Positions 1 through 13,362 of a stretch of DNA of 64,000 bases are shown here, one piece after another. The position numbers and the translations under genes were made by a program. Positions within the stretch are counted from its first letter, which is position 1; each line of letters begins with the position of its first letter. Under the pieces are notes generated by a model. The model was given only the letters and a program-made list of their open reading frames with translations. It was not told the DNA's origin and did no database searches. Location: positions 930,001-994,000 of the forward strand of contig NC_031474.1 of the NCBI RefSeq assembly GCF_000006565.2. The letters are read 5' to 3'. The stretch is from Toxoplasma gondii ME49 (taxonomy: Eukaryota > Apicomplexa > Conoidasida > Eucoccidiorida > Sarcocystidae).

Positions 1-3000
1 TCGTCCAGCAACGACTCGAGTTTTTTAAAGCGTTCTCGAGAGTACCTGCGTTTACTCCAGCCACCTGATCTTTAGACGCGGTCGCTGTGTCTACGAAAGG
101 GGAGATCTTAGCATTGAGAGGAGCGATTGTAGAAAATCTCCCCTTCTCTGCTCTAGGCTGTGGCGCTACTCGGCGTCTACCCAGGTGCCGAGACACTGAC
201 ACATCGCCCATTTCGTGCAACCTTTTGAAAGTAAAGCATGTTTTATTGCTTTCTATGGAGCGCGCAAGGTTCGGGATTCTTCTACCTCGAATATGCCGCG
301 ACACGCCCGTCATCTTGCTTGTAAAAGCAAAACTTAAATAGCGGTGTGTGCAAATATTATAATTAGAGGTGGCGTGGTACCCCGAAGAGGTCTCTGGTGG
401 GCCCGCTTTGTTGATTTGTAGCTTCGACGTTTTTACCGTGATTCCTGGAGACTTGATTCGGGGTAAAGCCATTGTTCCTGCAAAGAGCTCAAGATCACCA
501 TCGAACGGATATCTCGATCGTTGACAATTGACCGTGTTTTTGTGGAAAGTAAATGCCTTACGAAAGGGATTTTTGTTTTGCTCGCTGAATACCCTGAAGA
601 ATGCTTCCCTGAATAGCTGTGCCGCTTCTCCAACACGAGCGACGACGGCGAGCCGGCGTCAACCATCAACGCTGCGAAAAGCACGGCTGTTTCGCTGTGA
701 AATTGCCCGTACCAATGCAAATAAACCAAGAACCATGCACTGACATCGGTGGACGCGGCTCATACCAGAGCGAACTCTGGAAGGTGTGTCCGCGTCTGTT
801 GAACTGGGCAGTCGACTCTCGGCGAGTCGACAACCATCCTTGCTGTTTGCCTGTTGGCTTCGAACGCGTAATGCGTCTTCAGCTTGACAGACAACTCACT
901 GTCCTTTAAATGACACCGGAGAAAATGGCTGTCACTGTGAATGTGTGTCGGATTAGCCGGACGAGCAGCTGAGAGAAGAGGCGACACCGCCCTGTTTACA
1001 AGGGTGATAACATAAATGTATACGTTGTGCCGATGTCGAAACCGACATGGAATACCGGTTGTTTCGCAAAATATTGAAGTGCGACACCTTTCGTGTCAGA
1101 ACAGACCGCAGATGCTCATGAGTGAAGAGTGGTGTGCAGCAGAAATCACAAAGAACTTGGATGTTTGCATCTCGTGCCGAGTCCGATTCAGTATCATAGG
1201 AGCTGCAGTGTCTGTGTTTATTCAAAAGGCGCACCAGTGTGAAAGAAGGGCACCGTAGACTCATCCGGAACTTTGGCGTTCTGTCCAAACGACCTAGAGC
1301 CTCCTGTGGTCTTATATTCAGGGACGAAAATGCCACACCTTGAACGAAGGGTACGCAACAGAAACTGCTTGCCTGGGGATTTGCGGGGGCGGCGGCGGGG
1401 CCACCCAGCAATTTCTGTTTCTTTTCCTGCGGATTTTTTGCGAAACCACGGAAACACGGCGGTTCACTCACTCCAGTTGCACCGTTGTGAATCTACGTTC
1501 ATTTTCTGAGACCTTGTAACTTGTTTTAAACGCTAACGTTCTTTGTAAATTGACACACACTTTCGTCCGCCCATGTTTTCTCACCATTGGAAGGCAGCTG
1601 CTATCCTACACAGGTAAAGGGGGACCATGACGATCCCGCAAAAGGCGAAAAAAAAGTCTTCGGTGTCTTCAGAAACTATATTTTTTAGGTTGCCTGTCAG
1701 CCGAACAAGAGGAATTTATATCTCCTCCGTTCTAATTTGATATACATATATGTATTTATATCTTAAAAACCGACGCCGCTTCTTTTCCTCGGAGTTGGAA
1801 ATTCACTCGGTGAACTTGGAAAGCTCTCTGTCGCTTCTTCTGAACTCATAGAGGCTTTCCTGGCGTCGCTTTCTTGGTCTCGGAAGACGGAACTACTCGG
1901 CAGAGAGCGAGAACGGCCACAAAGGGGTCGGAAAAGGAATGTGCTCAAGTCGAAGAGACAGGGCACATGAGAGAGACGCCACACACGGAATCCGACGCCT
2001 TTCCTTTTCCGAGCGGTGAACACGCAGACATCTTTGAAATGACTCTGGGCTTTTGCGGGTCTCTCTCGCTTTTCGCTGCTCCTGCATTTGCGTTTTCGTC
2101 CTGCATGCAAATCCTCGAAGAATCGCCGAGGGAAAACGGTTCTGTGCCGTAAAAAGCGATTTTCCTGCCCACGCTGTCTCGCAAACTGCGGCTGGCTAGC
2201 GGAGACACCGTCGTGTGAGGGATTGACGCCTTTTCGCTTAGTCGGCGTTTCTGTGAGTTTCAGAGAGAAACTTTCTTGCTAAGCAGGCATGTCCCTGCAG
2301 TTGTCTTTCTCTGCCGAGTTCCGGCACCTTCATTCCTTAGTAAATCCGCCCTCTCCCCACAGCGCTGAGCAGACCTAGATCCACGTCGCGATCTTTTCTT
2401 CCGCAGCTGGGAAGTGACCCTCTCGGAGTTAGATGAAATTGCTCCGTCAAAGACGGTCGGAAGAAAGGAAGTCTTGAAACGCACTGATTCGTGGAACAGC
2501 TTCTCGCCTGTTTTCTTTTCTGCGTTCTGAAAACTCGCTTCAAAGTGACTTTTCGTGTCTACCTCCGCGTAGCAGCCCCTCGGGTCTTCTCGAGAGAGAA
2601 AAGGACCCCCCGTCTATGCAACTTTTTCCTGTGGTGTCGTGGCGCTCCAAACTCTCTTCTGACATTTCCTAATCTCTTCTCCTCTTCCTCAAATCTCAAG
2701 GTTCCCTCTCCACTCCCCGCTCGATCCTCTTCACTTTCGTCTCGGCCGCGACGAACGCGAAGGTGCAGAACTGACTCTTCTTGTCATTTTCGGTGTCGTT
2801 TTTTCTCGCCTCTAAGTCGGTTTTACACACCAATTTTTCCTCGCCTCTCTTTTCCACTTCTTCTCGCGTTTCTTTTCGCAAGGCCTCTTCTGTGATGTCT
2901 GTCTCATCCCCCGTTCCTCTCGTTCCTGTCTCCTCTTCTGTGCCCTTCTCATCTTCTGTTTTACCTTCTTGCCTCTGTTAACTTTTCTTCTCTATCTCCC

Positions 3001-3111
3001 CTCGCCCGTACCCTCCCTCACAACTTCTGTACATCCCTATACATATTCACATGTACACAGCTACTTGTATACATCTACGTCTATGCATATATATATATAT
3101 ATATAGTTTGT

Positions 3112-3147
<36 letters not shown>

Positions 3148-3357
3148 GCCTACGCACTGTATCGTCTGTTGTATCTGCGTCGATCCCTTCTTTTCGTCTC
3201 AGATGTCTCTGTCTCTTTCTCTTTGTTTCTCTTCTGTATACGAGCAGCTTCCTCTTTGTTTAACACAGGCACACCCGCTGTCCGCGTTGTCTCTTTTTTC
3301 AGCTGCTCCGGTTTCTTTTTGGCGCTTGGGTTCGCGTCTCGCCGAGTTCCTTTCGAG
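1..3357. other. Upstream region of the metacaspase gene, no gene assigned
   Basis: About 3.3 kb with no reading frame that I can defend. Short open frames occur on both strands (for example an open minus-strand stretch around 953-1471), but none shows a recognisable domain or a phased set of splice sites. From about 2640 to 3357 the plus strand becomes strongly pyrimidine-rich and carries a compound microsatellite at 3084-3148. This fits a promoter and 5' UTR for the plus-strand gene starting at 3358. A gene of a left-hand neighbour could end here unseen. Confidence 0.5.
3084..3148. repeat. Compound (TA)n-(TC)n-(TA)n microsatellite
   Basis: A TA run at about 3086-3105 is followed by a TC run at 3112-3130 and a second TA run to about 3147. 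It lies roughly 210 bases upstream of the metacaspase start codon, so it probably sits in the 5' UTR or core promoter. Confidence 0.9.
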
Positions 3358-6340
3358 ATGGCGCATGTGAAGCAGCGGTTGAAGGTCGCGATCTTGCGAG
3401 TCGACGGTGTCGAGGGGCTCAGCGCTCGCCAAGGCTGCTACGTCAAGTTTCGCTGGCGCGGAGACAAGTACAAGACTGAGGCGAAGAAGCGCGCAGGAAA
3501 TGGCATGCAGTTCAACTTCAAGGCGATCCTGCCCTTCGACAGCAGCGACCCGCGGACGCTGGCTCTCGAACTCTGGACAGCGGCCGCCTTCTCTCACAAA
3601 CGCGTAGCGGAAACCAGTCTTGACTTGACTCGTCTGGCGTCGGTAAGCGCGCAGAGCTCCCAAACCCGCTGGGGAGGGGGGAGGGGGAGTGTCTCTTTGT
3701 CTGGCCTCCATCGCCTACGCCGAGAACGCGGCGACGGACGAGCACTGTCGCAGAGACTCCCGGACAGCCTCCAAAAGTCTCGTCGTTCCGTAGTCGCAGT
3801 TTTGGATTTCGGGTGAAGGACCGAGCCTGAGAGGAGCCTGCGAATCGACGCGAAAGACGACGACTGAGAACTCGTCACCCTCGAGCGTCTGCCTTCGAGA
3901 CGCGTGTACATGTGGTAAACGCTCAGAAATCGACGACCCGCAAAACACCGGTGAAGTCGACGAACGCGGCAGACATGCAGGAGAGCGCGTTCATCAAAGA
4001 TTTTTCTGTCTCGCACCGGGTCACTTGAGAAGCGCTCTCCTGCACAGTCTCTGTTCCAGCCTCCGATTCGGACGCTTCAGGCTGAGGAGAGAGGGCCGAG
4101 TTCGTTGTGGCTGCTGGACACCAGGAGGGACGGAGTCTGTGAAAGAGACCCTTTGGAGCGAACGCGTCTGGAGCTGGTCTTTGAAGAAATGCATTTTGAA
4201 GACAACGCGCGCGCATCCCTCTCCTTTCCTTCCTCGAATGTGCGACTCTGCTGCACTTCTGGGGGTGGAGGTCCTGCCGGCCTCTCTGCATGCATGTTTG
4301 TGTATCACCTCTCTGCCACTGCAGCGCCTCTCCGCCCTTCGCCTTCTTGCTGTTTCTTCTCTGTTTGTGTTGTTGTCTCTGTCTGTCTATCTGTGTATCG
4401 GCCCCTCTTTCTGTGTCTCTGTCTCTCTATCTGTGTATCTGTCTCTCTTTCTGTGTCTCTGTGTCTCTCTGTGCCCTCTCCATGTGCGCCCATCTTCCTC
4501 TGGATCTCTGTGTTTCCCTCCCGTTTCGATTTCTCTGTTTTCTTCTTGCTTTTTTCAGGTCTCCGCAACTCAGTGTTCCTGTCCCCTGACGTCTGTTGAG
4601 GGTCGACGCCTGGGCGCTTCTCCCGTCCTCGTCCTTTCTGTGCAACTTCAGAACTTCGATCAGGCAGCGAGCAACGCAGAGCTGCAGCAACGTCTCCACC
4701 AACATGCTGAGGAACAACGACAAAGGCGAGAATTCGAAAAGCAGCAAACTGTGCTGGAACAACGTCTCCTCGCTGGACGACCCCCCCCTGCTCCTTCTCC
4801 CTATGTTCCGCCGCCTCCTCCTGCTCATGTCAATCCTTCGTCTTCCTCTGCCCACGCTGCTGCTCCCTCTTCCTCTTATCCACCTCCTTATTCGTCTTCG
4901 GTTTATTCTTCACCGTGTCCTCCAGGATGCTCTGCGTTCACGACTGCGTGTGTCGCGCCTCTGCCGCAACAAGCGCATGCAGGTCCTGCTGCTCCTGGGC
5001 CTTACGCGAACTATCCCTACTTCCCGGGGAACACGGCCTACAGTCCGTCTCCAGCTGGCCAGGCGCATGCCGCACATGCAGGCCAAGCGCCTCAGTATGG
5101 ATGGGCAGCGCCGCAGCAACCGACCTGTGTGGAGGTCCCCCCTCAGGCGCCGCGTCCGTCGATCCAGCAAGGTGAGAGGAAGCGAGGCAGGGAAGAGAAT
5201 GCGGGGAGCGTCGAGAACTAGGTCCAGGCAGAAAGATAGCCTGCGCACACCAAGCAGAAGGAAGGGATGGAGTGAGAGGCAGAGGAGATGGGAGAAGCAA
5301 ACGAGGCCAACAAGAAGAGAAGACCTGATGCATAAGGGAGTTAATCTCGAAAGGGCAACGAAGCGTACGAAGGCGAATGCCAGGTGTCAAGAGTTCGGAT
5401 GCACCGGCGAGACGCGAAAAAGTGAAAATGAGGAGAAGAGGGTCTCTGAAAAATCGGAGAAGACAGCTCAGTCTCAGTGTGCTGGGGAAAGGTTCGTTTT
5501 CGCGTTTGTTGTTTCCGCGACTTGAGAAGACCAACGCGAGAAAAAAGGAGGACCTTGACACTTCCATCTGCGCTTTGCTCTTTTGTGGGTCTAAACCTAG
5601 TAGGATGGTCCTACTTGTGGCCGTAGGAATTCACAAATATCATAGAGATCAACCGTTTTTGCGTTCGAACGCGACGCTGCAGGCAGTCGACTGGTGATGT
5701 CTTAAATTCTTGAAGAGTGGAAGACTGAGCACAGATTCTCGGAGAAGAACCTCCTTTCTCTGAAGCAAATCTCTGTCTTGAAGCGATGCCCTTTCGCGTC
5801 TTTCCCTGCAGCGGTACCTCACTCTATTTCTTCTTCTGAATCTTGCGTCTCCACCGTTCTGTTCTCCGTTTTCTCTGTGGTTTCTCTTCTACTTGTGATT
5901 GCCGTTTTACGTTCGTTTTTTCTTTTATTTTTGTGTTCCGTCTGCTTGCTGTTTTTCCTTCGATTATGGTGTTTCGTTGTCTTTTTGTTTTCCCAGTTTT
6001 GTTTCCTTTTTAGTTCCGTTTTTCGTTTAATATATGCTTCCCGTTTCATTTTTATTTCCTTTTATTTGCGTTTTCCCTCCCAGCAACAGTCACGGCGTCT
6101 GGGCACTGGGACGCGACCGCCATAAAGTACATCAAGAACATCTTACCGCAGTGCTCCACACAAGAAATTGAAGAGTAGGCACTATGCAGGAACGGCTGTC
6201 TGCAAGGGCGATCTTGCTCCAGTTTCAGAAAACGATCTTCGCCGTCTCGCCCTGTCGACATAACCGTGTTTGTGCATCAACATATCTACATCCCACAAAT
6301 ATATACATATATACATGCACATAAATACGCATGCCTATAC

Positions 6341-6387
<47 letters not shown>

Positions 6388-7523
6388 CTTGCGTGTACGC
6401 GTATAACTACATCAGTACATAAGATAAGGCGTGAATGACTTTCGTGTCTTCCCCTTCTTCAGAGCCTTGTCGGCGGCCGGCGGCGACTGCGAGAAAGCAG
6501 TTGATGTGCTCCTGAAGCGTTTGGTGGCGCATGCAGCGGAAGAAAATGAAACTCAAGTTCATCAGTTGGAACACCAGGTAGCGCGAGACTGACAGGCACG
6601 AGAGCCTCAGTTGCCTCTTGTCCTTAGAGGCTATCACCTGAAAAGCGAGATCTTCCACAGCGAAGGCAAATGAGAACTCCATTTCGCCTCGCGTTCCAGT
6701 GACGGAGTGTCTCAGCAGGACAACACACTTTAGAGACGGGCAGAAACTCCACGAGAATCAGTTTCGTTTTCCCTGGAATCGCCTCCGAGATTCCTTGCTT
6801 TCTTTCCTTTCCAGGCCGCAGCGGCGGCGCAGCCTGTGGTGGCGTGGACGCAATACTCCGCGGCTCCTGCCGCCTATGGAGCACCCCCGGCAGGACCCAT
6901 GGCCCTGGAGACACCTCCAACGCATGCACCCCCACACCTGGGATTCACGCCAGCCCCCATGTACACTCCTGTGGGGAAAATTCCTTCTTCAGGCAAGCGA
7001 AACAAACCTCTCTCTCCGTATTTGCACAAACGCGTGAGGCATCCTTGGTTGCACATAGACATATCTCTACATGTTCGTCTACATATATATATATATATAT
7101 ATGTATATGTATATGTATATATGCATGTAGCTATGCCTTTGCGTGCCTGTCTATACCTGTCTGTGCGTGTATGCCTGCACATCTGAATGTGTGTATTTGT
7201 GGATATGTGGATATTTGCATCGGCTCATGTGTACATGCATATATGAATAGATAAGATGCCTCAATTGAGAAGTGTGACTGTAGGAACACAAGACGGGGAG
7301 AGATCTCGGGACGCAGACGGACCCCGAGAGAGCGAAGAAAAGCGGAACGTGGAAGAATCTGTTCTGAGGCTTCAGTCCTCGTGGACGCGAAGCCTCGAGA
7401 GACACATGTCGCGAATTTGAAAGTACCTTCATCTGTCACTAGCGTTTTGTGTGCACACTGAGTCGTCACGCTTGGTATACTCGTATGCGTACATGTCTCC
7501 ACATGTCCACATGCAGATGTACA

Positions 7524-7560
<37 letters not shown>

Positions 7561-9934
7561 CTATATCTCTGTGTGTCGCTTTGTACCAATATTGATATGT
7601 GCATGTATGGCTGTCTATCTACATCTTCATGCGTCGTTCAGTGTGAGCGGTATGGAGAGGATTGGTTGTCTGCGCCGAGTTTCTGCATGCGGCGATGGCG
7701 CGTTCCCACTGCTCTCCCTCTTGCCTGCGCGGCGTGTCTCGGTTTTCAGTCTTTTACCTCTCGATTTTTTCGCTCTCTCGCTAGGTCGCCGCAAGGCTCT
7801 GCTGGTCGGAATCAACTACCGGGGGACCGACGCGGAACTGCGAGGCTGCGTCAATGATGTCCACCGCATGAAAAATCTTCTCTGTTCTGTCTACGGCTTC
7901 CACGATTCGTCCACTACGCTTGTTGCCCTCACAGACGACAGCCGGAACAGTCTCTACCGGCCTACGCGGAACAACATTTTGAAGGTTCGTCTGTCGAGCG
8001 GCTTTCAGAGTGTGCTTCTCAGCAAAAGCTCGTCCTTCAGTGAATGCGGAGTGCAGAGAGACTGCCGACCGCTGGTGTGCACACAAAGTCTTGCGCATGT
8101 GTTGCGGCCTTGCGGAGGTCGTTGCTTGCCTCTCGCTGATCCACTGTGGCATCTGCAAACGCTTCCGTACGTCTAGCTGCATGTGCATACCCACAAATAA
8201 GTCTCTAGATCCAAATACATACTAAACTGCGCATTCCTGAAACTGCGTGTGGATAGCCTTCGCTGAGAAAAAACTGGAGAGGTAGGCGAGAGTCCGAGAC
8301 ACAGAGATGAGAAAGAAATAAGGGATTTCCTGTCAGAAGCGAGATGCATCTGCTCATCTCCCAGGAACATATTTATTTTCCTACACTTACACGAATATGC
8401 ACTGTATGGATACTCTACAGCTATAGATATTTGTCAAATTATCTTTATATATATATATATTGTATGAGATTTGGGTGCAGACTCAGATTCCTATGAGGAT
8501 TCGTAGCGCACTGTCAGAGGCACCCTGCGGATCAGTTCGGATACTTCTACATGAAAACAAATCGATGTAATGAACCAAACAGGAATACAAAGAGAGGATA
8601 GAGCGATACATACAGATAAATCAATGGATATACAACAATATATATATATATATATATATGTAGAGAGGTGGATTTTAGGCGGATACGCGTACAGATACCG
8701 AAAACCGTAGATGTGAACACAAGGCGGTGAGCAGAGACGAGTAAAGACGGCGACATTGGACGGTGTTGCTCGTTTTCTGCTGTGACTGTTGTTTTTCTCG
8801 AGGCGATGCATTGGTTGACGATTGACAACCGTCCGGGCGATGCTTTGTTTTTCCATTTTTCTGGACATGGCGGGAGAGAAATCGATCGAAGTGGCATCGA
8901 AGAAGACGGATACGACGAAACGATTCTCCCGGTTGATTTCGAGACTGCAGGCCAGATTCTTGACGACGAGGTATGTCTGCACCCTCTGTCAAATCGACGA
9001 ACAGTATTCGATTTGGAATTGGAAATACTACAGACACGTATGCGTAGAACGAGAAGGATGTCCCTCTCCACGTAGACGTAAATACACGAACAGAGGTCTA
9101 CGACGTCATTTATGGCGAATACGTTTATTTCTGTTTCAAGTCCGAAGCGCTTCCGACTCGCTTTTTTTTTCGGCCGCGACTGGCGCACACTCTCCTCTCG
9201 AGCTTCGCCGTCGAGTTCTGCGTCCACTTCTTCCCCTCACTAGCAGTGTCCGGTTCCGTTTGCGTTGCGTCTCGCGCGTTGTCTCTGAAGGATGCAGTTC
9301 GCAGTCGCCTTCGCAGTCTCTTCTCCCTCTCTCCTGCCGTTCTTCCTGAGTCACCTGCGTCTGCTTGCCGGGTGTGACAGTCGCTCTTCAGGCGAGTTGC
9401 GCTCGCCTCTCCTTCCCCGCTGCTGTGCTTTCTCTGTCCGACGGTTCTCTCTGTTCCCGGCTGCTTCCTCTGCGTTCTTCGCAGCTGCATGCGTTTCTGG
9501 TACAGCCCCTACAAAGCGGCTGCCGACTCACTGCCGTCATGGACTGCTGCCACAGCGGCACAGGCCTCGACCTCCCCTTCACCTGGAATTCCCCCAAGTG
9601 GCGGTGGGACGAGGAAACCAATCCGTTCTACGTCCTCGGCGATGTCCAGATGTTCTCCGGGTGCGCCAGCCAATGCCAGTGGAGTCACTGCTGCGTGTGT
9701 ATGCAGTTCTGCACTTCTCTCTCTGTGTACATCTGTGCATGAGTTCATATGTCTTTCTGTTTGTACGTATACATACGTATATACACGTATATGGATTTAT
9801 GCTTGTGCGAAAGTATCGGTTTTGACATGTATACGCGTAGGCGTATCGATATGTATATGTATGACTAAACAGGACTGCATATATCTATGCGTATGGACAC
9901 AAAATGACGCAAGGTGAATACGTATCCATATACA

Positions 9935-9969
<35 letters not shown>

Positions 9970-11548
9970 GTATATATACATGTAGACATGTATATTGGGA
10001 TGAGCAGGATGATAAGGTGTGGTTGCGTTTTTATGTGAGTGTGGCCTCGCGTCTTTCGGATCCTCTCTGAGGCGAACGAGAACGCGGTGTGTGCTGATAC
10101 ATAGAGGCTGCATTGCCCGCTCCTGTCTCTTGCACTTTTCGTGACGGTTTCGTTCTTGCGTAGGTTTGTTCCTTTTTCACAATTCGACTTCTGCTCTTCA
10201 TCCTTCGACGAGCGTTTCGGAACTTCGTTTTCACAAAGCGGTCGAGCGTGGATACAGTTGCTCCGTACTTTTTCTCCCGTCCTCACCTTTGCGTTTCATT
10301 GGCGCCGCAAGTCCCAGCGTGCGGTTTCCCCTTGATGACATACTGTGTCTAGCGAATGAATTTTCTTCGTCCTGTCGTTTGCCACAATTTCTTGTGTTTC
10401 CCTTTCCCTTCCTGTGGTTCTTTCGTTTTCCTGTTTTGTAGATTTTTCCTTTGCCTCCTTTCCTTCTCTGTGCGCTTCGCGTTGCTTGCTTAGGTGCCAA
10501 GACGACCAGACCTCTGCGGACTTGGCTGGACATGAAGACCGCGCGCCGGGAGGCGCGATGACGACGGCGTTCATTGCCGTTCTGACTGCGAGGCCGTTCG
10601 GCCACTCTTATCCCTCGCTGATGCAAGTGAGCATCAGGTCGAAAGACACAGAGCCCAAGAAAGAAAGAAAGAAAAAAAGAAAAAAAAAAGAAAAAAAGAA
10701 AAAAGGCGGGAACAAGGGGAGACATGGAGAGAGGAGAGCGAACGGGGAGACGAAAGGCGTCAGAGGAAGCGAAGAAGGAGAAAAGACGAGATATTCGTTT
10801 TCTGATATCTTCGTCGGAGTCGCTTCAAGACTTGTCTCTTCTCCTCGTGTTTCTTCATGCGTTCTCCTTTTATCGCCACTCCCATTGCGACGCTCGTCCT
10901 TTCTTGTGTGTCAGTGTCTTCATGAGCTGTCTCTTTTGTCGCGGACCTCCGTCCTCTCTTTTTTTTTCTCGTTTCTTCTTCCATCTTTCTTCTCGCCTCC
11001 CTCTCCGCCTCGTTCTCTGCTAGGCCACCGTATGTCGTACGTCCCCCGTACACGTGAGTGTCGTTCTCTTTTTCTCCCCTCTTTCTACGCTTCAGGGACT
11101 AACTGAGAGCATGGTCTCCCGAGGCTTATCGCAGCGCCCCCAGCTGACGTCGTCTCAGAAATTCGACTTCAACAGACCCTTCAAGTGAGATTCCACTCTT
11201 CCTGTGAAAGCGCGTTTCTGCCAACACAAGCCAAAGCGATCGCTCTGAAGGAGATTGCGACCGGCTGCGACCGCTAACAACGTAACGTTCCACGAGTCTG
11301 CGTCCGGCTGGCTGTGTCTCGCTGCCTCAAGTTTGCCGCTGTCTGTCTCTCTTCGTCTCTTGCTCAGCTTGTCGGATGTGATTCCGAATCAAAACCGAGT
11401 GCTCGGGAGACAAATTCGCCGCAGACGCAAGCCGCTGCCCAACTCAGAGAGCCGCCGCAGACCTGGCGCAGGCATCGGGGACGCGATGCTCCTCGCGGGG
11501 GCTGGCTTGGCCACTGGCCTTCTCGTCGGCTCTCTTCTCAACGACTGA
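3358..11548 (+). CDS. Type I metacaspase with N-terminal C2-like domain
   Basis: Eleven phased exons give 742 aa: 3358-3642, 4559-5171, 6084-6174, 6463-6577, 6815-6992, 7785-7984, 8803-8970, 9485-9660, 10494-10626, 11096-11184, 11368-11548. Residues ~5-130 form a C2-like beta-rich domain. A Pro/Ala/Ser-rich linker follows, then a CUE/UBA-like helical segment (~312-350, motifs NILPQC and [14 protein letters not shown]), a second low-complexity linker, and a peptidase domain from ~428 (KALLVGINY). The catalytic dyad is visible: His516 in FSGHGG and Cys572 in MDCCHSG. The C-terminus ends in a Gly/Ala/Leu-rich hydrophobic strand common in metacaspases. The family cleaves after Arg or Lys, usually Ca2+-dependently, and acts in stress and cell-death-like responses. 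Intron 5 (6993-7784) uses a GC donor, the only choice that keeps frame. The start codon is the first ATG before the C2 domain. Confidence 0.92.
6340..6388. repeat. (TA)n microsatellite in metacaspase intron 3
   Basis: Nearly uninterrupted alternating TA, broken once by TGTA. It lies about 75 bases upstream of exon 4. Confidence 0.95.
7084..7122. repeat. (TA)n and (TATATG)n tract in metacaspase intron 5
   Basis: A TA run followed by imperfect TGTATA units, inside the GC-AG intron. Confidence 0.9.
7527..7559. repeat. (TA)n microsatellite in metacaspase intron 5
   Basis: A second pure TA run in the same intron, about 230 bases before exon 6. Confidence 0.95.
8635..8660. repeat. (TA)n microsatellite in metacaspase intron 6
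   Basis: A pure TA run about 145 bases upstream of exon 7, which carries the catalytic His. A shorter TA run is at 8446-8460 in the same intron. Confidence 0.9.
9927..9980. repeat. (TA)n tract in metacaspase intron 8
   Basis: A TA run interrupted by CATA and GTATA, in the intron that separates the catalytic Cys exon from the next peptidase exon. Confidence 0.9.
10658..10705. repeat. A-rich (AAAG)n tract in metacaspase intron 9
   Basis: A GAAA/AAAG low-complexity tract starting about 30 bases after the exon 9 donor, followed by more purine-rich sequence to about 10790. Confidence 0.85.
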
Positions 11549-12393
11549 GGGAGAGATTCAGATTTGTTTTTTTCGACCAGCAGAAGCAGGGCACGAGGAA
11601 GCAAAAGATGCAGCGATTGACGCCGCACCCACGAGTTCCACTGAAGTTTTTTCTGAAGCCGATTAGGTAGAGATCATGGAACAGCCAGAGAGCGGTTCTC
11701 TAAGGGCGCCTCTGTGCGGCTCTGCAGCGTGAGCATCTGCATGCGACGACTTCGCAAGAAGCGACACTGAGGGATGAGCGACAACGAAGAAAGCTCTGAG
11801 AAAGACAAGAAGATGCGTGAAAGCGCGAATAGCCATCAGCTTCCAAAGAGTGCATCCTCGACAGTCTCTCGTCTCGCCTTTGTACGCCTCTTTTTGATGA
11901 AGCAAAGACAAAGGCAGAAAGAGAAACACGGAGACAGAGGGAAGGCCAGGGGCCCCCAGGCCAACGTCGTCTCACTATCTTGAGCTACAGTGCGAGAGGG
12001 TGGGCAGATATTTGAAGAAGATCTGAAGACACCGAAGATTTCTATTCGTGTGGCGTCCGATTGTTTGTCCCCAACAGCCTGTCATTTCACAGAGTGTTAC
12101 GTGAACAGAAAGAGACATTTGAGTGCTTCATTCCTCCAGCCGTGAAGCGCGAAAGTGCGCCCTCGACGCCTCCACAAGTATCCGGCTTACATTCGAAGAG
12201 ATGCCGGTACACTTGCGCAAACGTGGACAGCCGCAGTGGCCCTGCAAGTGGGCAGTTCTCGCAAACTTTCGGCAGTGTTGCATCATTCTGCATATGCTCT
12301 GGATTGAGCCGCATTGCACTCGCATGCCAAACTCAGGAGACAGATGAAAAGCAGATATACTTGTTGGTAATACTCGTATCTATCTCTCCACAT

Positions 12394-12414
12394 CTATATA
12401 TATATATATATATA
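12394..12414. repeat. (TA)n microsatellite
   Basis: A pure TA run about 850 bases downstream of the metacaspase stop codon. Confidence 0.9.
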
Positions 12415-13186
12415 CCTTTCTGATCTCATTATTGAGGTTAGCGTGTTAGCTCTTGTCTTATGCCGCGTCGCTGTTTCTCTTCTCGGCGACCATCAACCCA
12501 GGAGACAGGACAAATGAAGGAAGAAACAGGAAGGCGACAGGGGATGCGTTAGGCCTCTCTACCTGCCCTGTAAACCTTGGAGCTAGGATGTGAATCCTTT
12601 CTTGTTCGCCTCGTTTTCTACTTCTTTTCTCCGCAGAAGAGACGGGGGGGAGGGGGAACCGCACGTAATCGCGAGTGCCCTCTCGGCTCTACAGGAAGCG
12701 TATCCTTATATCTGTAGCTCATCAACCTTCATCTTTGCTTCGTGTGTAGTCCCGAAGACCGTAAGCGCGTCTCTTTCACAGTCAACAAAGTCCCTCAAAA
12801 GAATCGTATCTCTCAGTGTTCCGCGCCTACCGGCTCCGCGTCTCTCAGGGGACGTGGGCAACGAATTAGCGGCTCTTTGTCTTCTGACACCCGAGCCTAC
12901 AGAGAAAAGATAAATCGCGGTTGTTTCTTGCTACATCCAGAAAACACCCAAGTTAGGCGAGTTCGCTCCCATAAATGCAATCGAAAGAGGTGCATTCAAA
13001 ATACCAATACCTCTCTCTATATCTTTACGTATATACATTGATATATACGCCAGTAAATATACAGATAGGGATGTGTCAATATTTATTTAAATGTACAAAA
13101 CTATAGTTCTATAGATGGTAATGTGTTATTACTTATAATATATACACGGAAATAGATATACGAATACCATCACAAATATATACATA

Positions 13187-13210
13187 TGTATATATATATA
13201 TATATATATG
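13187..13210. repeat. (TA)n microsatellite
   Basis: A TA run inside a broader AT-rich patch that spans about 13000-13210. Confidence 0.9.
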
Positions 13211-13362
13211 CACATAAATGCAGGTGCGTGGTTAAGCAACTGGATGCACTGCGGAATGGCGCAAGCGTCTGTGACTGCCACCGAACGACAGTGAGTATGT
13301 TTTGTCAGGTAAACTAGAAAACATTCGAAGACTACATCGTTAAGCGCTCGATGGATCGATTG

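Noticed and set aside
953..1471. 172-codon minus-strand open frame near the left end
   Set aside because: Begins with a GTG, has no ATG-based start or recognisable family, and no neighbouring phased exon. Kept only as a remark in the left-end region.
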